From Cupriavidus oxalaticus (GTDB lineage: Bacteria > Pseudomonadota > Gammaproteobacteria > Burkholderiales > Burkholderiaceae), in NCBI RefSeq assembly GCF_016894385.1, contig NZ_CP069811.1:1526501-1590500 (forward strand): DNA of 64,000 nucleotides. Reading direction: 5' to 3'. The notes under the pieces are model-generated. The model was not told the origin of the DNA and searched no databases. It saw only the letters and a list, made by a program, of their open reading frames with translations. The position numbers and the translations under genes are program-made. Of this stretch, positions 37,560 through 46,083 are shown one piece after another (the stretch's first letter is position 1; each line of letters starts with the position of its first letter).

Positions 37560-37758
37560 CGTGGTACGGGATTATCGCGCAAAGGCGCCGCCTGTACACG
37601 ACGCCGGTGCGAATGCCGCACCGCCGGGGCGAATATCGCCCAGCGTTGGCGCCGGCCGGTCGAACTGCGAGGGCGGGGCCGATGCGTTGCGCATCGCGGT
37701 CCTCACTGCCGCCGACCCGGTCGATGCGGATCACGTCCGCGCCGTAGCGCGCGATGGG
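37560..37758 (-). pseudogene. Possible remnant of a CaiB-type CoA-transferase
   Basis: A short open stretch upstream of the LysR gene reads ARYGADVIRIDRVGG near 37710-37750. This resembles the conserved ADYGADVIKVERPGG start of CaiB/racemase proteins. The rest does not continue the family and there is no start codon. It looks like a decayed fragment; the match is short, so confidence is low. Confidence 0.3.
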
Positions 37759-37760
37759 GC

Positions 37761-38357
37761 TCAGGCTACCGAACGGTGCCGCTCCGGAGCGCGATGCAGC
37801 GCGAGACGGCGCGCCGCATCGATGGACAGGCCAAAGCGGTCATAGAAGGCGCAGTCGAGGTCGCTATTGGCGGGCCAGCCGGCAAAGCGCGCCAGGCCGG
37901 CCGTCACCACTTGCCCCGACATGGCTTCGAACAGCACGCGCATCAGCCGCTGCGTCCGGCACAGGTCCGTCAGCGCGGTGCCCTGCGCGAACAGCGTGCG
38001 GCGCACCTGCGCCGTGGACATGTCCAGCCGTTCGGCGATGAATGCGGCGCTCCAGGCGTATTGCGGTTGCAGGAATACCCGCTTGCAGATGCGGTGATGC
38101 AGCGCCGCCTGCGCCGCAGCGGGCATCACGCCGTGCAGTTCGAGGTCGCACAACGCAGGCTGCGCGCCGCTGCCGTCCAGATGCAGGTCGACGGCTTCGA
38201 ACGGCGCGACCGTGATCTCCTGGCCCGGCAGCAGCACGCGTTCGTAGCCGCGCCGCCTGATTGCCACCCGCCCCTGCGTGGCAGCGACCGACAGCGGGAA
38301 GGCCAGCAGCAGCCGCTGCAGGCTGATATGCATGGGGGACTGCAGATGGACGCGCAT
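37761..38357 (-). CDS. Short AraC-family regulator
   Basis: 198 residues, shorter than usual. The C-terminal half has the two helix-turn-helix units of AraC proteins: AAFIAERLDMSTAQVRRTLF with GTALTDLCRTQRLMRVLFEA, then LARFAGWPANSDLDCAFYDRFGLSIDAARRL. The N-terminal 90 residues form a compact sensor of the small-AraC type. No clear ribosome binding site. It is flanked by fragments of a CaiB-like and an enoyl-CoA hydratase gene, so it may be a survivor of a lost catabolic locus. Confidence 0.75.
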   Translation of the reverse strand: MRVHLQSPMHISLQRLLLAFPLSVAATQGRVAIRRRGYERVLLPGQEITVAPFEAVDLHLDGSGAQPALCDLELHGVMPAAAQAALHHRICKRVFLQPQYAWSAAFIAERLDMSTAQVRRTLFAQGTALTDLCRTQRLMRVLFEAMSGQVVTAGLARFAGWPANSDLDCAFYDRFGLSIDAARRLALHRAPERHRSVA

Positions 38358-38499
38358 GATGGTTCGGAAAGCGGTCTGTGACGATGACTATCATCGCCGC
38401 CCGCGAGAATTCCTGCCTCTGCAATTTCCGAACACTCCATTCGCCGCCGCCACATGGGCCCGCCTGGGGAACGGCCGCGGCGTCCGGCGACGCAAGCAC

Positions 38500-38655
38500 T
38501 CAGGAAGAAGTCGAGGTCGGGAACACCGGTGCGCGCTTCTCGCGGAACGACGCCACGTCCTCCCTGGCCTCCGGACCGCCGAAGCCGAACACCTCCAGCG
38601 CCAGCGACGCATCGAAGGTCGGCCCCTGGGTCAGTGCGGTGCGCAGGCGCTGGTG
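38500..38655 (-). pseudogene. C-terminal remnant of an enoyl-CoA hydratase
   Basis: About 51 codons end with a stop at 38500 and read [20 protein letters not shown] then [12 protein letters not shown]. This is the typical C-terminus of crotonase-family proteins (compare FREKR near the end of the hydratase at 23309). Upstream of 38655 the frame has no crotonase sequence and no start. A 5'-truncated gene. Confidence 0.6.
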
Positions 38656-38906
38656 TGAAAAGAGGCGGCATGGAGATGCCAGCTGTGCCCCATGCTGCAT
38701 ATTGCTGCATTCTGCCAAGCCACGGCATTCTGTTGGGTATCCTGATGAAGGAGGACGGCGCCCCTCAACACTCCATACGCGGCGTGTGCTCCTGGTTGCG
38801 GGCGCACGAACGCCCGATGCTCCTTTGATATCCCTGCGGTCCGGCCGGAAGATCGCAACTGCCGGGGCGGCGACAGTTCGCACAAATTCTTTGCAAGGAC
38901 ATCCAG
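38656..38906. other. Gene-free gap before the NUDIX gene
   Basis: No supported gene. Base composition is less GC-rich than its surroundings, and the sequence joins the hydratase remnant to the NUDIX promoter region. AAGGA seven bases before 38907 is the NUDIX ribosome binding site. Confidence 0.5.
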
Positions 38907-39329
38907 ATGAAACCGAACAAGGCTTGTCCAATTGTCCTGAGACGCACGCAGAACGGTCTGGAGATCCTGGCGTTCGAGCATCCCCTCGCCGGATTCCAGA
39001 TCGTCAAAGGCACGATCGAGCCCGGCGAGCCACCGGCGGATGCCGCCGTGCGCGAGCTGCGCGAGGAGTCCGGGATCACTGGCGTGGCCACGGCCGACCT
39101 GGGGTTGTGGGAATCCGGTTACGAACAACAGGTATGGTCGCTCCATCTCTGCGAGCCAATGCAGCCGCTGCCGGACACCTGGGAGCACCACACAGCCGAT
39201 GATGACGGCCATGTGTTCAGGTTTTTCTGGCATCCCTTGGGCGAAGCTCTGTCCGATCAGTGGCATTCGCTGTACCGGGATGCGCTGTCCACCATCGGGA
39301 TACGACTGGCACGGATGGGAAAGTCCTAG
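38907..39329 (+). CDS. NUDIX hydrolase
   Basis: 140 residues with a complete Nudix box, [17 protein letters not shown] followed by REESGI, which binds the metal and cleaves X-linked nucleoside diphosphates. The substrate cannot be told. Its stop shares the bases CTAG with the stop of the convergent lipoprotein gene (4-base overlap). Confidence 0.9.
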   Translation: MKPNKACPIVLRRTQNGLEILAFEHPLAGFQIVKGTIEPGEPPADAAVRELREESGITGVATADLGLWESGYEQQVWSLHLCEPMQPLPDTWEHHTADDDGHVFRFFWHPLGEALSDQWHSLYRDALSTIGIRLARMGKS

Positions 39330-39763
39330 AACGACATGCAGACGTGGCTGCGCACCCTGAGCACCGCTTCCTGCCGGAAGCGGGTCTTGTACTCGCTGGC
39401 GATGGCGCGTACCGCCGCCTCGCTGCGTTCGTCGGGGGCATGCACCAGGCTGAGCACGCGTGTGGCCTCGCTGACCGCCTTGCCATCCGCGCCGCGCCAT
39501 TGGCCGGAAGCCGGCCAGGCCGTGAAGCCGTCCGGAAAGCGCGGCGCCACGGAATCCTGCACGAAGGCATCCCATTCCGCCTCGGACACCGTTCCGCCGG
39601 GCTTTGCCATGCCGAAATAGAGCCGTTCGCCGATTGCCGCTTGCTCTCCTGCCGCGCATGCGGGAGCCGGTACGGCAACGCAACCCGAAAGCGGGAATGC
39701 CAGCGCCAGCGCGATGACGATGGCATTCCCGAAACGAGACCAAGGCGAGCAGCGAATCCGCAT
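39326..39763 (-). CDS. DUF3574 lipoprotein
   Basis: 145 residues. Signal peptide with lipobox LSGC (Cys28), so a lipid-anchored envelope protein. The body fits DUF3574: LYFGMAKPGGTVSEAEWDAF, VAPRFPDGFT, SGQWRGADGK. Function unknown. It overlaps the convergent NUDIX gene by 4 bases. Confidence 0.85.
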   Translation of the reverse strand: MRIRCSPWSRFGNAIVIALALAFPLSGCVAVPAPACAAGEQAAIGERLYFGMAKPGGTVSEAEWDAFVQDSVAPRFPDGFTAWPASGQWRGADGKAVSEATRVLSLVHAPDERSEAAVRAIASEYKTRFRQEAVLRVRSHVCMSF

Positions 39764-39813
39764 CCGTGCAGATTAGTGCAGCGTCTGGCCCTCGTAAACG
39801 GTAAGGGCCTGAC

Positions 39814-39838
39814 AAAAAAGCCGCTCCGAAGAGCGGCC
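39814..39838 (-). terminator. ilvD terminator
   Basis: Seven-base stem GCCGCTC/GAGCGGC with tetraloop CGAA on the + strand (TTCG on the transcript), followed on the minus strand by six T. It lies 31 bases after the ilvD stop. Confidence 0.9.
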
Positions 39839-39868
39839 CTTCTCACCAGCGCAAAATCCGCGGCGGCG

Positions 39869-41728
39869 TCAGTCGTCCAGCAGCGACAGGTCGCGCACGG
39901 CGCCCTTGTCGGCGGACATCACCAGCTTGGCATAGGCCTTCAGCGCGGCCGACACCTTGCGCGGGCGCGCCTTGGCCGGCTTCCAGCCGCGGGCGTCCTG
40001 CTCTGCGCGGCGGCGCGCCAGTTCCTCGTCGGACACCAGCACGTCGATGGTGCGATTGGGGATGTCGATGCGGATCTTGTCGCCGTCGCGCACCAGGCCG
40101 ATCGCACCGCCGGCTGCCGCCTCGGGCGAGCAATGGCCGATGGACAGGCCCGAGGTGCCGCCCGAGAAGCGGCCGTCGGTCAGCAGTGCGCACGCCTTGC
40201 CCAGGCCCTTGGACTTGATGTAGCTGGTCGGGTACAGCATTTCCTGCATGCCGGGGCCGCCCTTGGGGCCTTCGTAGCGCACGATCACCACGTCGCCGGC
40301 CTTGACCTTGTCGTTCAGGATGTTCTCGACCGCCTCGTCCTGCGACTCGGTGACATGCGCCGAGCCCTCGAACACCAGGATGCTCTCGTCCACGCCGGCG
40401 GTCTTCACCACGCAGCCGTCGAGCGCGATATTGCCCCGCAGCACGGCCAGGCCGCCTTCCTTGGAGAAGGCATGCTCATAGGAGCGGATGCAGCCCTCGG
40501 CACGGTCCAGGTCCAGGCTCGGCCAGCGCGTGTCCTGGCTGAACGCCACCTGCGTCGGGATGCCGGCCGGGCCGGCCATGTAGAAGTGGCGGACCGCTTC
40601 GTCCTGCGTGCGGCCGATATCCCACTGCTCCAGCGCGTCCTTGAGCGAGGGGGCATGGACCGTCGGCACGTCGGTATGCAGCTTGCCGGCGCGCTCCAGC
40701 TCGCCCAGGATCGCCATGATGCCGCCGGCGCGGTGCACGTCTTCGATGTGGTACTTGTTGGTGTTGGGCGCGACCTTGCACAGCTGCGGCACCACGCGCG
40801 AGAGGCGGTCGATGTCGTCCATGGTGAAGTCGATGCCCGCTTCCTGCGCGATCGCCAGCAAGTGCAGGATGGTGTTGGTCGAGCCGCCCATGGCGATATC
40901 CAGCGTCATGGCGTTCTCGAAGGCCTTGAAGCCGACCGAGCGCGGCAGCACGCGCGCGTCTTCCTGCTCGTAGTACTGGCGTGCCAGTTCCACGATGCGG
41001 CTGCCGGCACGCCTGAACAGTTGCTCGCGGTCGGCGTGGGTCGCCACCACGGTGCCGTTGCCCGGCAGCGACAGGCCCAGCGCCTCGGTCAGGCAGTTCA
41101 TGGAGTTGGCCGTGAACATGCCCGAGCACGAACCGCAGGTGGGGCACGCGGAGCGCTCCACCTCGGCCACGTCGGCGTCGGAGTAGGCGCTGTCGGCGGC
41201 GATCACCATGGCGTCGACCAGGTCGAGCTTCTTGAACTCGACGGCCTTGGTGACGGGATTGGCCAGGCGCGTCTTGCCGGCTTCCATCGGGCCGCCGGAG
41301 ACGAAGATCACCGGGATGTTGAGGCGCATCGCGGCCATCAGCATGCCCGGGGTGATCTTGTCGCAGTTGGAGATGCACACCATGGCATCGGCGCAGTGCG
41401 CGTTGACCATGTACTCGACCGAGTCGGCGATGATGTCGCGGCTGGGCAGCGAGTACAGCATGCCGTCGTGGCCCATGGCGATGCCGTCATCGACCGCGAT
41501 GGTGTTGAATTCCTTGGCCACGCCGCCGGCGGCCTCGATCTCGCGCGCGACCAGCTGGCCCAGGTCCTTCAGGTGCACGTGCCCGGGCACGAACTGGGTG
41601 AACGAATTGACCACCGCGACGATGGGCTTGCTGAAATCTTCATCTTTCATGCCGGTGGCACGCCACAGCGAGCGGGCCCCCGCCATGTTGCGGCCGGCGG
41701 TGGAGGTCTTGGAACGGTATGTGGGCAT
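39869..41728 (-). CDS. ilvD: Dihydroxy-acid dehydratase
   Basis: 619 residues, close to the E. coli-type length. Iron-sulfur cysteines in [12 protein letters not shown] and [16 protein letters not shown]; other IlvD motifs are [20 protein letters not shown] and [14 protein letters not shown]. It makes the 2-keto acids of valine and isoleucine from dihydroxy acids. The ATG at 41728 gives [17 protein letters not shown], the standard N-terminus; a longer frame from 41827 is not supported. Single-gene unit with its own terminator. Confidence 0.97.
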   Translation of the reverse strand: MPTYRSKTSTAGRNMAGARSLWRATGMKDEDFSKPIVAVVNSFTQFVPGHVHLKDLGQLVAREIEAAGGVAKEFNTIAVDDGIAMGHDGMLYSLPSRDIIADSVEYMVNAHCADAMVCISNCDKITPGMLMAAMRLNIPVIFVSGGPMEAGKTRLANPVTKAVEFKKLDLVDAMVIAADSAYSDADVAEVERSACPTCGSCSGMFTANSMNCLTEALGLSLPGNGTVVATHADREQLFRRAGSRIVELARQYYEQEDARVLPRSVGFKAFENAMTLDIAMGGSTNTILHLLAIAQEAGIDFTMDDIDRLSRVVPQLCKVAPNTNKYHIEDVHRAGGIMAILGELERAGKLHTDVPTVHAPSLKDALEQWDIGRTQDEAVRHFYMAGPAGIPTQVAFSQDTRWPSLDLDRAEGCIRSYEHAFSKEGGLAVLRGNIALDGCVVKTAGVDESILVFEGSAHVTESQDEAVENILNDKVKAGDVVIVRYEGPKGGPGMQEMLYPTSYIKSKGLGKACALLTDGRFSGGTSGLSIGHCSPEAAAGGAIGLVRDGDKIRIDIPNRTIDVLVSDEELARRRAEQDARGWKPAKARPRKVSAALKAYAKLVMSADKGAVRDLSLLDD

Positions 41729-41902
41729 TGTTTTGCTAAGGAATGTCGCCAGAAAGGTTGCGGGCCACGGGATGAACGGCCCTGCGCGCGCCCGTGCGGA
41801 CAACCTCTTGAGCTGCGCCCTGGGCAAACCGGGGATTATCCCATAACAGGTCGGGAATCAGTTTCCGGTGCGACGGGCATTTGCCATGGCGTCGAGGATG
41901 AA

Positions 41903-41921
41903 ATCGGCAAAATATGCCGAT
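41903..41921. promoter_or_regulatory. Inverted repeat upstream of ilvD
   Basis: Seven-base arms ATCGGCA and TGCCGAT around AAATA, 175 bases before ilvD and 89 beyond the DUF2950 stop. It is either an operator or a weak terminator of the DUF3300/DUF2950 pair. Confidence 0.4.
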
Positions 41922-42009
41922 AAGCTCACTTTCATCATGGGCAAGACGCCGCCCCCATACAACGCAGGCACTGACCAGGCGGACTAACCGATGGCCGCCG
42001 CCCGGGGCG

Positions 42010-42921
42010 TCATGGCTTGACCTCGGTCCACCCGGGCCCGGGATCGAACGACCGGATTGCACCGGCCCGGGCCGCGCTGTCGGGGCCCAGGTCGCGCTCG
42101 AAGACGCGGCCGTCGTGGCTCACCATGAAGCTCTTGATGCCGGTATCCCCATACCGGAGCGGCCACGCGATCAGGGCAAACCCGCCAAAGAGCTTGCCGT
42201 CGACGACATAGTCGTACTTGCCGCCCGGCGCGTGCGAACCCTGCGATGTCAGCAGCCGGTAGCGATAGCCGTGGTAGCCGCTGCCCGGCGCGCTGCGATG
42301 TTCGGCGCTGAGGAAGGCCGGGCCAAGCGGGCTTTCCGGTTCGCCGGGCCGGGTTGGCCAGTACAGGCCATCATGCTTGCCGGGCGAACTGACCAGCTTC
42401 GAGGCATACGCCGTCACGCCGCGGTCCTGGCGCATCAGCTGCGCGTATTCGTTCTGCGCATCGCACACGGCGAGCAAGGTCTGCATCGCCGCGAGTTCGT
42501 TGCGGCCGATACGGCGCACGCGCATCTCCTCGACGCCGGCGCGCGTATCGAAATGCCAGCCCTTTGCCGTCTTCACCAGCGGAACCGGCATGGTCCAGCC
42601 GTCCTTGCCCGCGGCAATGCGGGCGCGGTCGGGCCCGTCGGAGCGAATCGCGTGCGACTGGTGCCAGGCTTCCAGGAACCTGTAGCGGATCTCTGCGCCG
42701 ACCGGCGGGATCAGGTCCGTGTAGCGGGCGCCGAGCAGCGACTTCATGGCGTCGTCGTCGCTGGTGGCCACGGCTTCGCCGAAGGCGTTCATTGCCGCCT
42801 CGGGCGTGGCGAAGCTCTTCTGCGCGTAGGCCGGGGCCATCGCCAGGGCGAGCAGCACCCCTCCAAGGGACAACGCCTTGCGGCAGGGCCACGCGAGGCC
42901 CGATCGTTGCGTGCGTTGCAT
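42010..42921 (-). CDS. DUF2950 exported protein
   Basis: 303 residues with an N-terminal signal peptide (LSLGGVLLALAMAPAYAQ). The body matches DUF2950: FATPEAAMNAFGEAVATSDD, RRIGRNELAAMQTLLAVCDAQ, SGYHGYRYRLLTSQG, GGFALIAWPLRYGDTGIKSF. Role unknown. It is downstream of the DUF3300 gene by 15 bases; the two families commonly occur as a pair, suggesting a joint envelope role. Confidence 0.88.
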   Translation of the reverse strand: MQRTQRSGLAWPCRKALSLGGVLLALAMAPAYAQKSFATPEAAMNAFGEAVATSDDDAMKSLLGARYTDLIPPVGAEIRYRFLEAWHQSHAIRSDGPDRARIAAGKDGWTMPVPLVKTAKGWHFDTRAGVEEMRVRRIGRNELAAMQTLLAVCDAQNEYAQLMRQDRGVTAYASKLVSSPGKHDGLYWPTRPGEPESPLGPAFLSAEHRSAPGSGYHGYRYRLLTSQGSHAPGGKYDYVVDGKLFGGFALIAWPLRYGDTGIKSFMVSHDGRVFERDLGPDSAARAGAIRSFDPGPGWTEVKP

Positions 42922-42936
42922 ATCGCTGTCCCCCGT

Positions 42937-44364
42937 TCAACGCCGTCCGCCACGGCCGCCGCCACCACGGCCACCGCCGAAGCCCCCGCCGCCACGGCCG
43001 CCGCCGCCACTGAAGCCACCGCCGCCGCCGCGGTGGCCGCCACCGTCGCGGAACGAGGACGATTGCATGCTGGAGCGGCCGCGGTCGAAGTCACGCTGCG
43101 CGGCCGCGCCACCGCCGCCTACGCCCTGAAACGCGTTGTCGCGGCCGCCGCCAGCGGCCCGGTCGGAAGCGCGAGCCCGTTCGGACGCTCCGGCCCGATC
43201 GGACACGCCAGCCCGATCGGACACGCCAGCCCGATCGGACACGCCAGCCCGATCGGACACGCCGGCGCGATCCCCCGCACCCCCGCGATCGCCTGGACCT
43301 CTGTCCGCGCCGCCTCGATCACCTCGGCCGCCGCGGTCGCCGCCAAGGTCGCCGCGCCCACCGCGATCCGCGCCCGCCATGCGGTCCGACACGCCGCCCG
43401 CGCCTTCGCGGCCGCGGAATTCGTTGCGGCGGTTGGCGGCAGCCGCATCCCGCCCGCCAAACCTCTCGCTCGTCGCGTTATCCCGGTACGCCACGCCTTT
43501 GCGGTGCGAGGCGTCGTGCTGCCATCGCCCTCCGCTCTGCACCTTGGTGCGATCGAAGTTGCGGTCGATATTGGCGGCCTTGTTGACGTTGATGTTGACG
43601 TCGCCGCCGCCCCAGTTGCAGTTGCCGAAAATGGCACCGGCAGCGGCCAGGCCGACGCCCCATGCAAAGCCGGTCATCAGCGCGGCGCCAGGATAGTACG
43701 CGGGATAAGGCGGCCAGTAATACGGCGGGTAGGCAGGATAGCTCCAGGCGCCGTACACCACCGTCGGGTTGTAAGCCGGTACGTAGATGACTTCCGGGTT
43801 CGCCGGCTCGATCTTCACGATGGTTTGTGCGGGCGGTGCCGGCTGCCCTGCCGGCGGCGCTGGCGCAGGCTCGACAATGACCTTCTGCTGCTCGTTCGAT
43901 TTGAGATTGCCCGATTGCTGCGCGCGTGCCCGCAGCCGCTGCACGGCGTCGAGCACTTCCTTCTCCTGGCCAATGAACGCGTCGCCCAGCTTCTGCGTCC
44001 AGTCGAGCTTGTCGCTCATGGGCTCCAGCACCTGCGGAAAGGCCACCAGCGACTTGACGCTGACGTCCCAGGACTGGCTCTCGACTGCCTTCAGCGCAGC
44101 ATCCCCCTTCACGTTGGGATTGGCCTTGACCCAGCGGGCTGCCTGCACGATCTCGAGCGGATAGGTGGAAGCCATCAGCACCTGGGACAGCACGGAATCG
44201 GGATAGAGCGCGATGGGCGCGACCAGCGCTTCAAGTTCCTCCGGCTTGAACGGTGCCGGCGCGGCTGGCGCATTTTGCGCACGGACATTCAGTGCCAGGC
44301 ATACCAGGCCTGCGCACAGCCAGGCGCCGACCCGGCGCCACAGACGCATCCCCCGCCCTTCCAT
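42937..44364 (-). CDS. DUF3300 exported protein with repetitive Gly/Arg/Asp tail
   Basis: 475 residues. A signal peptide (LCAGLVCLALNVRAQ) leads to DUF3300 (LVAPIALYPDSVLSQVLMAS, LEPMSDKLDWTQKLGDAFI, EVIYVPAYNPTVVYG). A Tyr/Pro/Trp-rich hydrophobic segment follows near residues 215-250. The last 180 residues are low complexity: RGGRGD/DRGG blocks, four VSDRAG-type repeats, and a final Gly/Arg-rich run. Start at 44364 is supported by GGGAG 7 bases upstream. The tail looks like a flexible, nucleic-acid- or polymer-binding region. First gene of the pair. Confidence 0.85.
   Translation of the reverse strand: MEGRGMRLWRRVGAWLCAGLVCLALNVRAQNAPAAPAPFKPEELEALVAPIALYPDSVLSQVLMASTYPLEIVQAARWVKANPNVKGDAALKAVESQSWDVSVKSLVAFPQVLEPMSDKLDWTQKLGDAFIGQEKEVLDAVQRLRARAQQSGNLKSNEQQKVIVEPAPAPPAGQPAPPAQTIVKIEPANPEVIYVPAYNPTVVYGAWSYPAYPPYYWPPYPAYYPGAALMTGFAWGVGLAAAGAIFGNCNWGGGDVNINVNKAANIDRNFDRTKVQSGGRWQHDASHRKGVAYRDNATSERFGGRDAAAANRRNEFRGREGAGGVSDRMAGADRGGRGDLGGDRGGRGDRGGADRGPGDRGGAGDRAGVSDRAGVSDRAGVSDRAGVSDRAGASERARASDRAAGGGRDNAFQGVGGGGAAAQRDFDRGRSSMQSSSFRDGGGHRGGGGGFSGGGGRGGGGFGGGRGGGGRGGRR
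43197..43268. repeat. 18-base tandem repeat, four copies
   Basis: Unit GATCGGACACGCCAGCCC repeats three times exactly, and a fourth copy has changes in its last third. In frame with the DUF3300 gene, it encodes the six-residue repeat seen there. Copy number could vary between strains. Confidence 0.9.
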
Positions 44365-44705
44365 GGCCAGTCTCCCTCGCCCCGTCGCCGGGCATCGTCC
44401 GGGTCTGAACTTCCGGCCTGGCGCCAGCACACTGCTCCCGCAGGTCCGGGAAAGGTAAAAGCGATCGCCAGGTCCTATTGCCCTGACAAACTATAGGTGC
44501 CGGCGTCCGCTCGAGAGATGAAAAATTTACGCAAGTGAAATAGGAAAAACTTTGGCAGCATCCGGAGCCGGGCACCGCGGTCAATGCCCGAATCCCGATA
44601 TTGCTGTCCGATATTGTCTATTGTGAGGAAAGCCAGACAGCGCAACGAAACCGGAAACCTTGCCGTCCCGCGTCTCAAGGCGACCGAACCCAGTGGAGGT
44701 GGACC
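44365..44705. promoter_or_regulatory. Divergent region between DUF3300 and PPK2 genes
   Basis: 341 bases without a gene. It is AT-richer than its surroundings around 44500-44560. Two direct copies of CCGATATTG at 44595-44603 and 44608-44616 (13-base period) lie 90-111 bases before PPK2. I see no certain -35/-10 pair. Confidence 0.45.
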
Positions 44706-45590
44706 ATGGCCAAGCACAAGGAGAAGCGCCACGACAAGGAACAGGCCGAGACCGAGCCGCCCCGCCCCGGGGATGACGCCGGGGACGGCCAGGACGTAGC
44801 GCAGGCGCAGCCGCGCGAACGCATGTCCGAGAAGGCTTACCAGAAAGAGCTCCGCCACCTGCATGGCGAACTGGTCAAGCTGCAGCTATGGATCCAGGCC
44901 AGCGGCACCAAGGTCTGCGTGGTCTTCGAAGGCCGCGACGGCGCCGGCAAGGGCGGCACCATCAAGGCCATGACCGAACGCGTCAGCCCGCGCGTTTTCC
45001 GCGTGGTCGCGCTCCCCGCCCCGACCGAGCGCGAAAAGAGCCAGATGTACGTGCAGCGCTATCTGCCGCACCTGCCGGCGGCGGGCGAGATCGTCATCTT
45101 CGACCGCAGCTGGTACAACCGGGCCGGTGTCGAGCGCGTGATGGGGTTCTGCAGCGAGGCCCAGGCCGAGGAGTTCCTGCGGGCCGTGCCGCTGGTGGAG
45201 CGGGCCATCGTCAATTCCGGCATCATCCTGATCAAGTACTGGCTGGAAGTCAGCCCCGAAGAGCAGACCCGCCGCCTGAAGGGACGCATCCACGACGACC
45301 GCAAGACCTGGAAGCTGACCGACATGGACCTGCGCTCGTACAGCCGCTGGTACGACTATTCACGCGCGCGCGACGCCATGTTCGAAGCGTCCGACAGCGA
45401 CTTCGCGCCCTGGTTTGTCGCCGATTCGAACGACAAGCGGCGGGCGCGCCTGAATATCATCCGGCATATGCTGGAGCGGATCCCGTACCAGGAGATCGAG
45501 CGCAAGGCGGTCAAGCTGCCGGCCAGGCAGAAGGCACACGGCTACCGGGAACCCGACTATCCCTACCGGTACGTGGAGTCGCGCTACTAG
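44706..45590 (+). CDS. ppk2: Polyphosphate kinase 2
   Basis: 294 residues of the PPK2 family, single-domain class I size. Walker A GRDGAGKGG at 76-84, Walker B with FDRSWYNRAGVERVMGF, and the lid Arg region RIHDDRKTWKLTDMDL. It moves phosphate between polyphosphate and nucleoside diphosphates. A strong GGAGGT lies at 44696-44701. The first 40 residues are a charged, probably disordered extension. In PHA-producing betaproteobacteria several PPK2 copies are common. Confidence 0.93.
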   Translation: MAKHKEKRHDKEQAETEPPRPGDDAGDGQDVAQAQPRERMSEKAYQKELRHLHGELVKLQLWIQASGTKVCVVFEGRDGAGKGGTIKAMTERVSPRVFRVVALPAPTEREKSQMYVQRYLPHLPAAGEIVIFDRSWYNRAGVERVMGFCSEAQAEEFLRAVPLVERAIVNSGIILIKYWLEVSPEEQTRRLKGRIHDDRKTWKLTDMDLRSYSRWYDYSRARDAMFEASDSDFAPWFVADSNDKRRARLNIIRHMLERIPYQEIERKAVKLPARQKAHGYREPDYPYRYVESRY

Positions 45591-45608
45591 GCCCGAGACC
45601 GCAATTGC

Positions 45609-46010
45609 CTAGTCGGCCAGCTTGCGCGACTTCCAGTCGCCGCCCTTTTCCTTGCAGTACCAGCCGGTCCAGCTTTCGGACACGCCGGCACGGCGGAACT
45701 CGCTGTGCAACTGCCGGCACCGGTCGCCATGGTCCTGCCGGGAACGCAATGGCGTGAACGCACCTTCGACCGTCCGCTCGCGCGTGTCGGGCGGCAGCGT
45801 GAACGGCACGCGCCCACCGTCGGCGCCCTGCTCCAGCGTCCTGCGGAAGACATCGGTCAGCACGTCGAGCTGCTTCTGCGTGAGCGTGCCGACCACGGTG
45901 CCGGCGAGGTAGTGATCAAAGTAGGCAATGGCCGTCCCTGCCGGCGCCAGCCCGGCAAGGCATGCGCCGGCGCATGCCAGCGCGCGCAAGACCCCGAAGC
46001 GGCGGTTCAT
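45609..46010 (-). CDS. Small secreted protein, surface-antigen-like
   Basis: 133 residues from the ATG at 46010 (AGGAG upstream) with a signal peptide (LRALACAGACLAGLAPAGTAIA). The C-terminal part, FTPLRSRQDHGDRCRQLHSEF then TGWYCKEKGGDWK, resembles the conserved end of 17-kDa-type surface antigens, with two cysteines that could pair. The match is by eye and function is unknown. It follows the SulP gene on the same strand, separated by 73 bases. Confidence 0.7.
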   Translation of the reverse strand: MNRRFGVLRALACAGACLAGLAPAGTAIAYFDHYLAGTVVGTLTQKQLDVLTDVFRRTLEQGADGGRVPFTLPPDTRERTVEGAFTPLRSRQDHGDRCRQLHSEFRRAGVSESWTGWYCKEKGGDWKSRKLAD

Positions 46011-46083
46011 GTGGGCTCCTTCGATGTGGTGCCGTGGCAAGCGTGGCCTGACCTGCAAGCACTGGCGCCGGCCGCGTACGGCA

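Noticed and set aside
38631..39815. 394-codon minus-strand frame over the NUDIX gene
   Set aside because: Antisense to a complete NUDIX gene and out of frame with the DUF3574 lipoprotein.
43197..43268. CRISPR-like array
   Set aside because: The 18-base units are contiguous with no spacers and lie in frame within a coding region.
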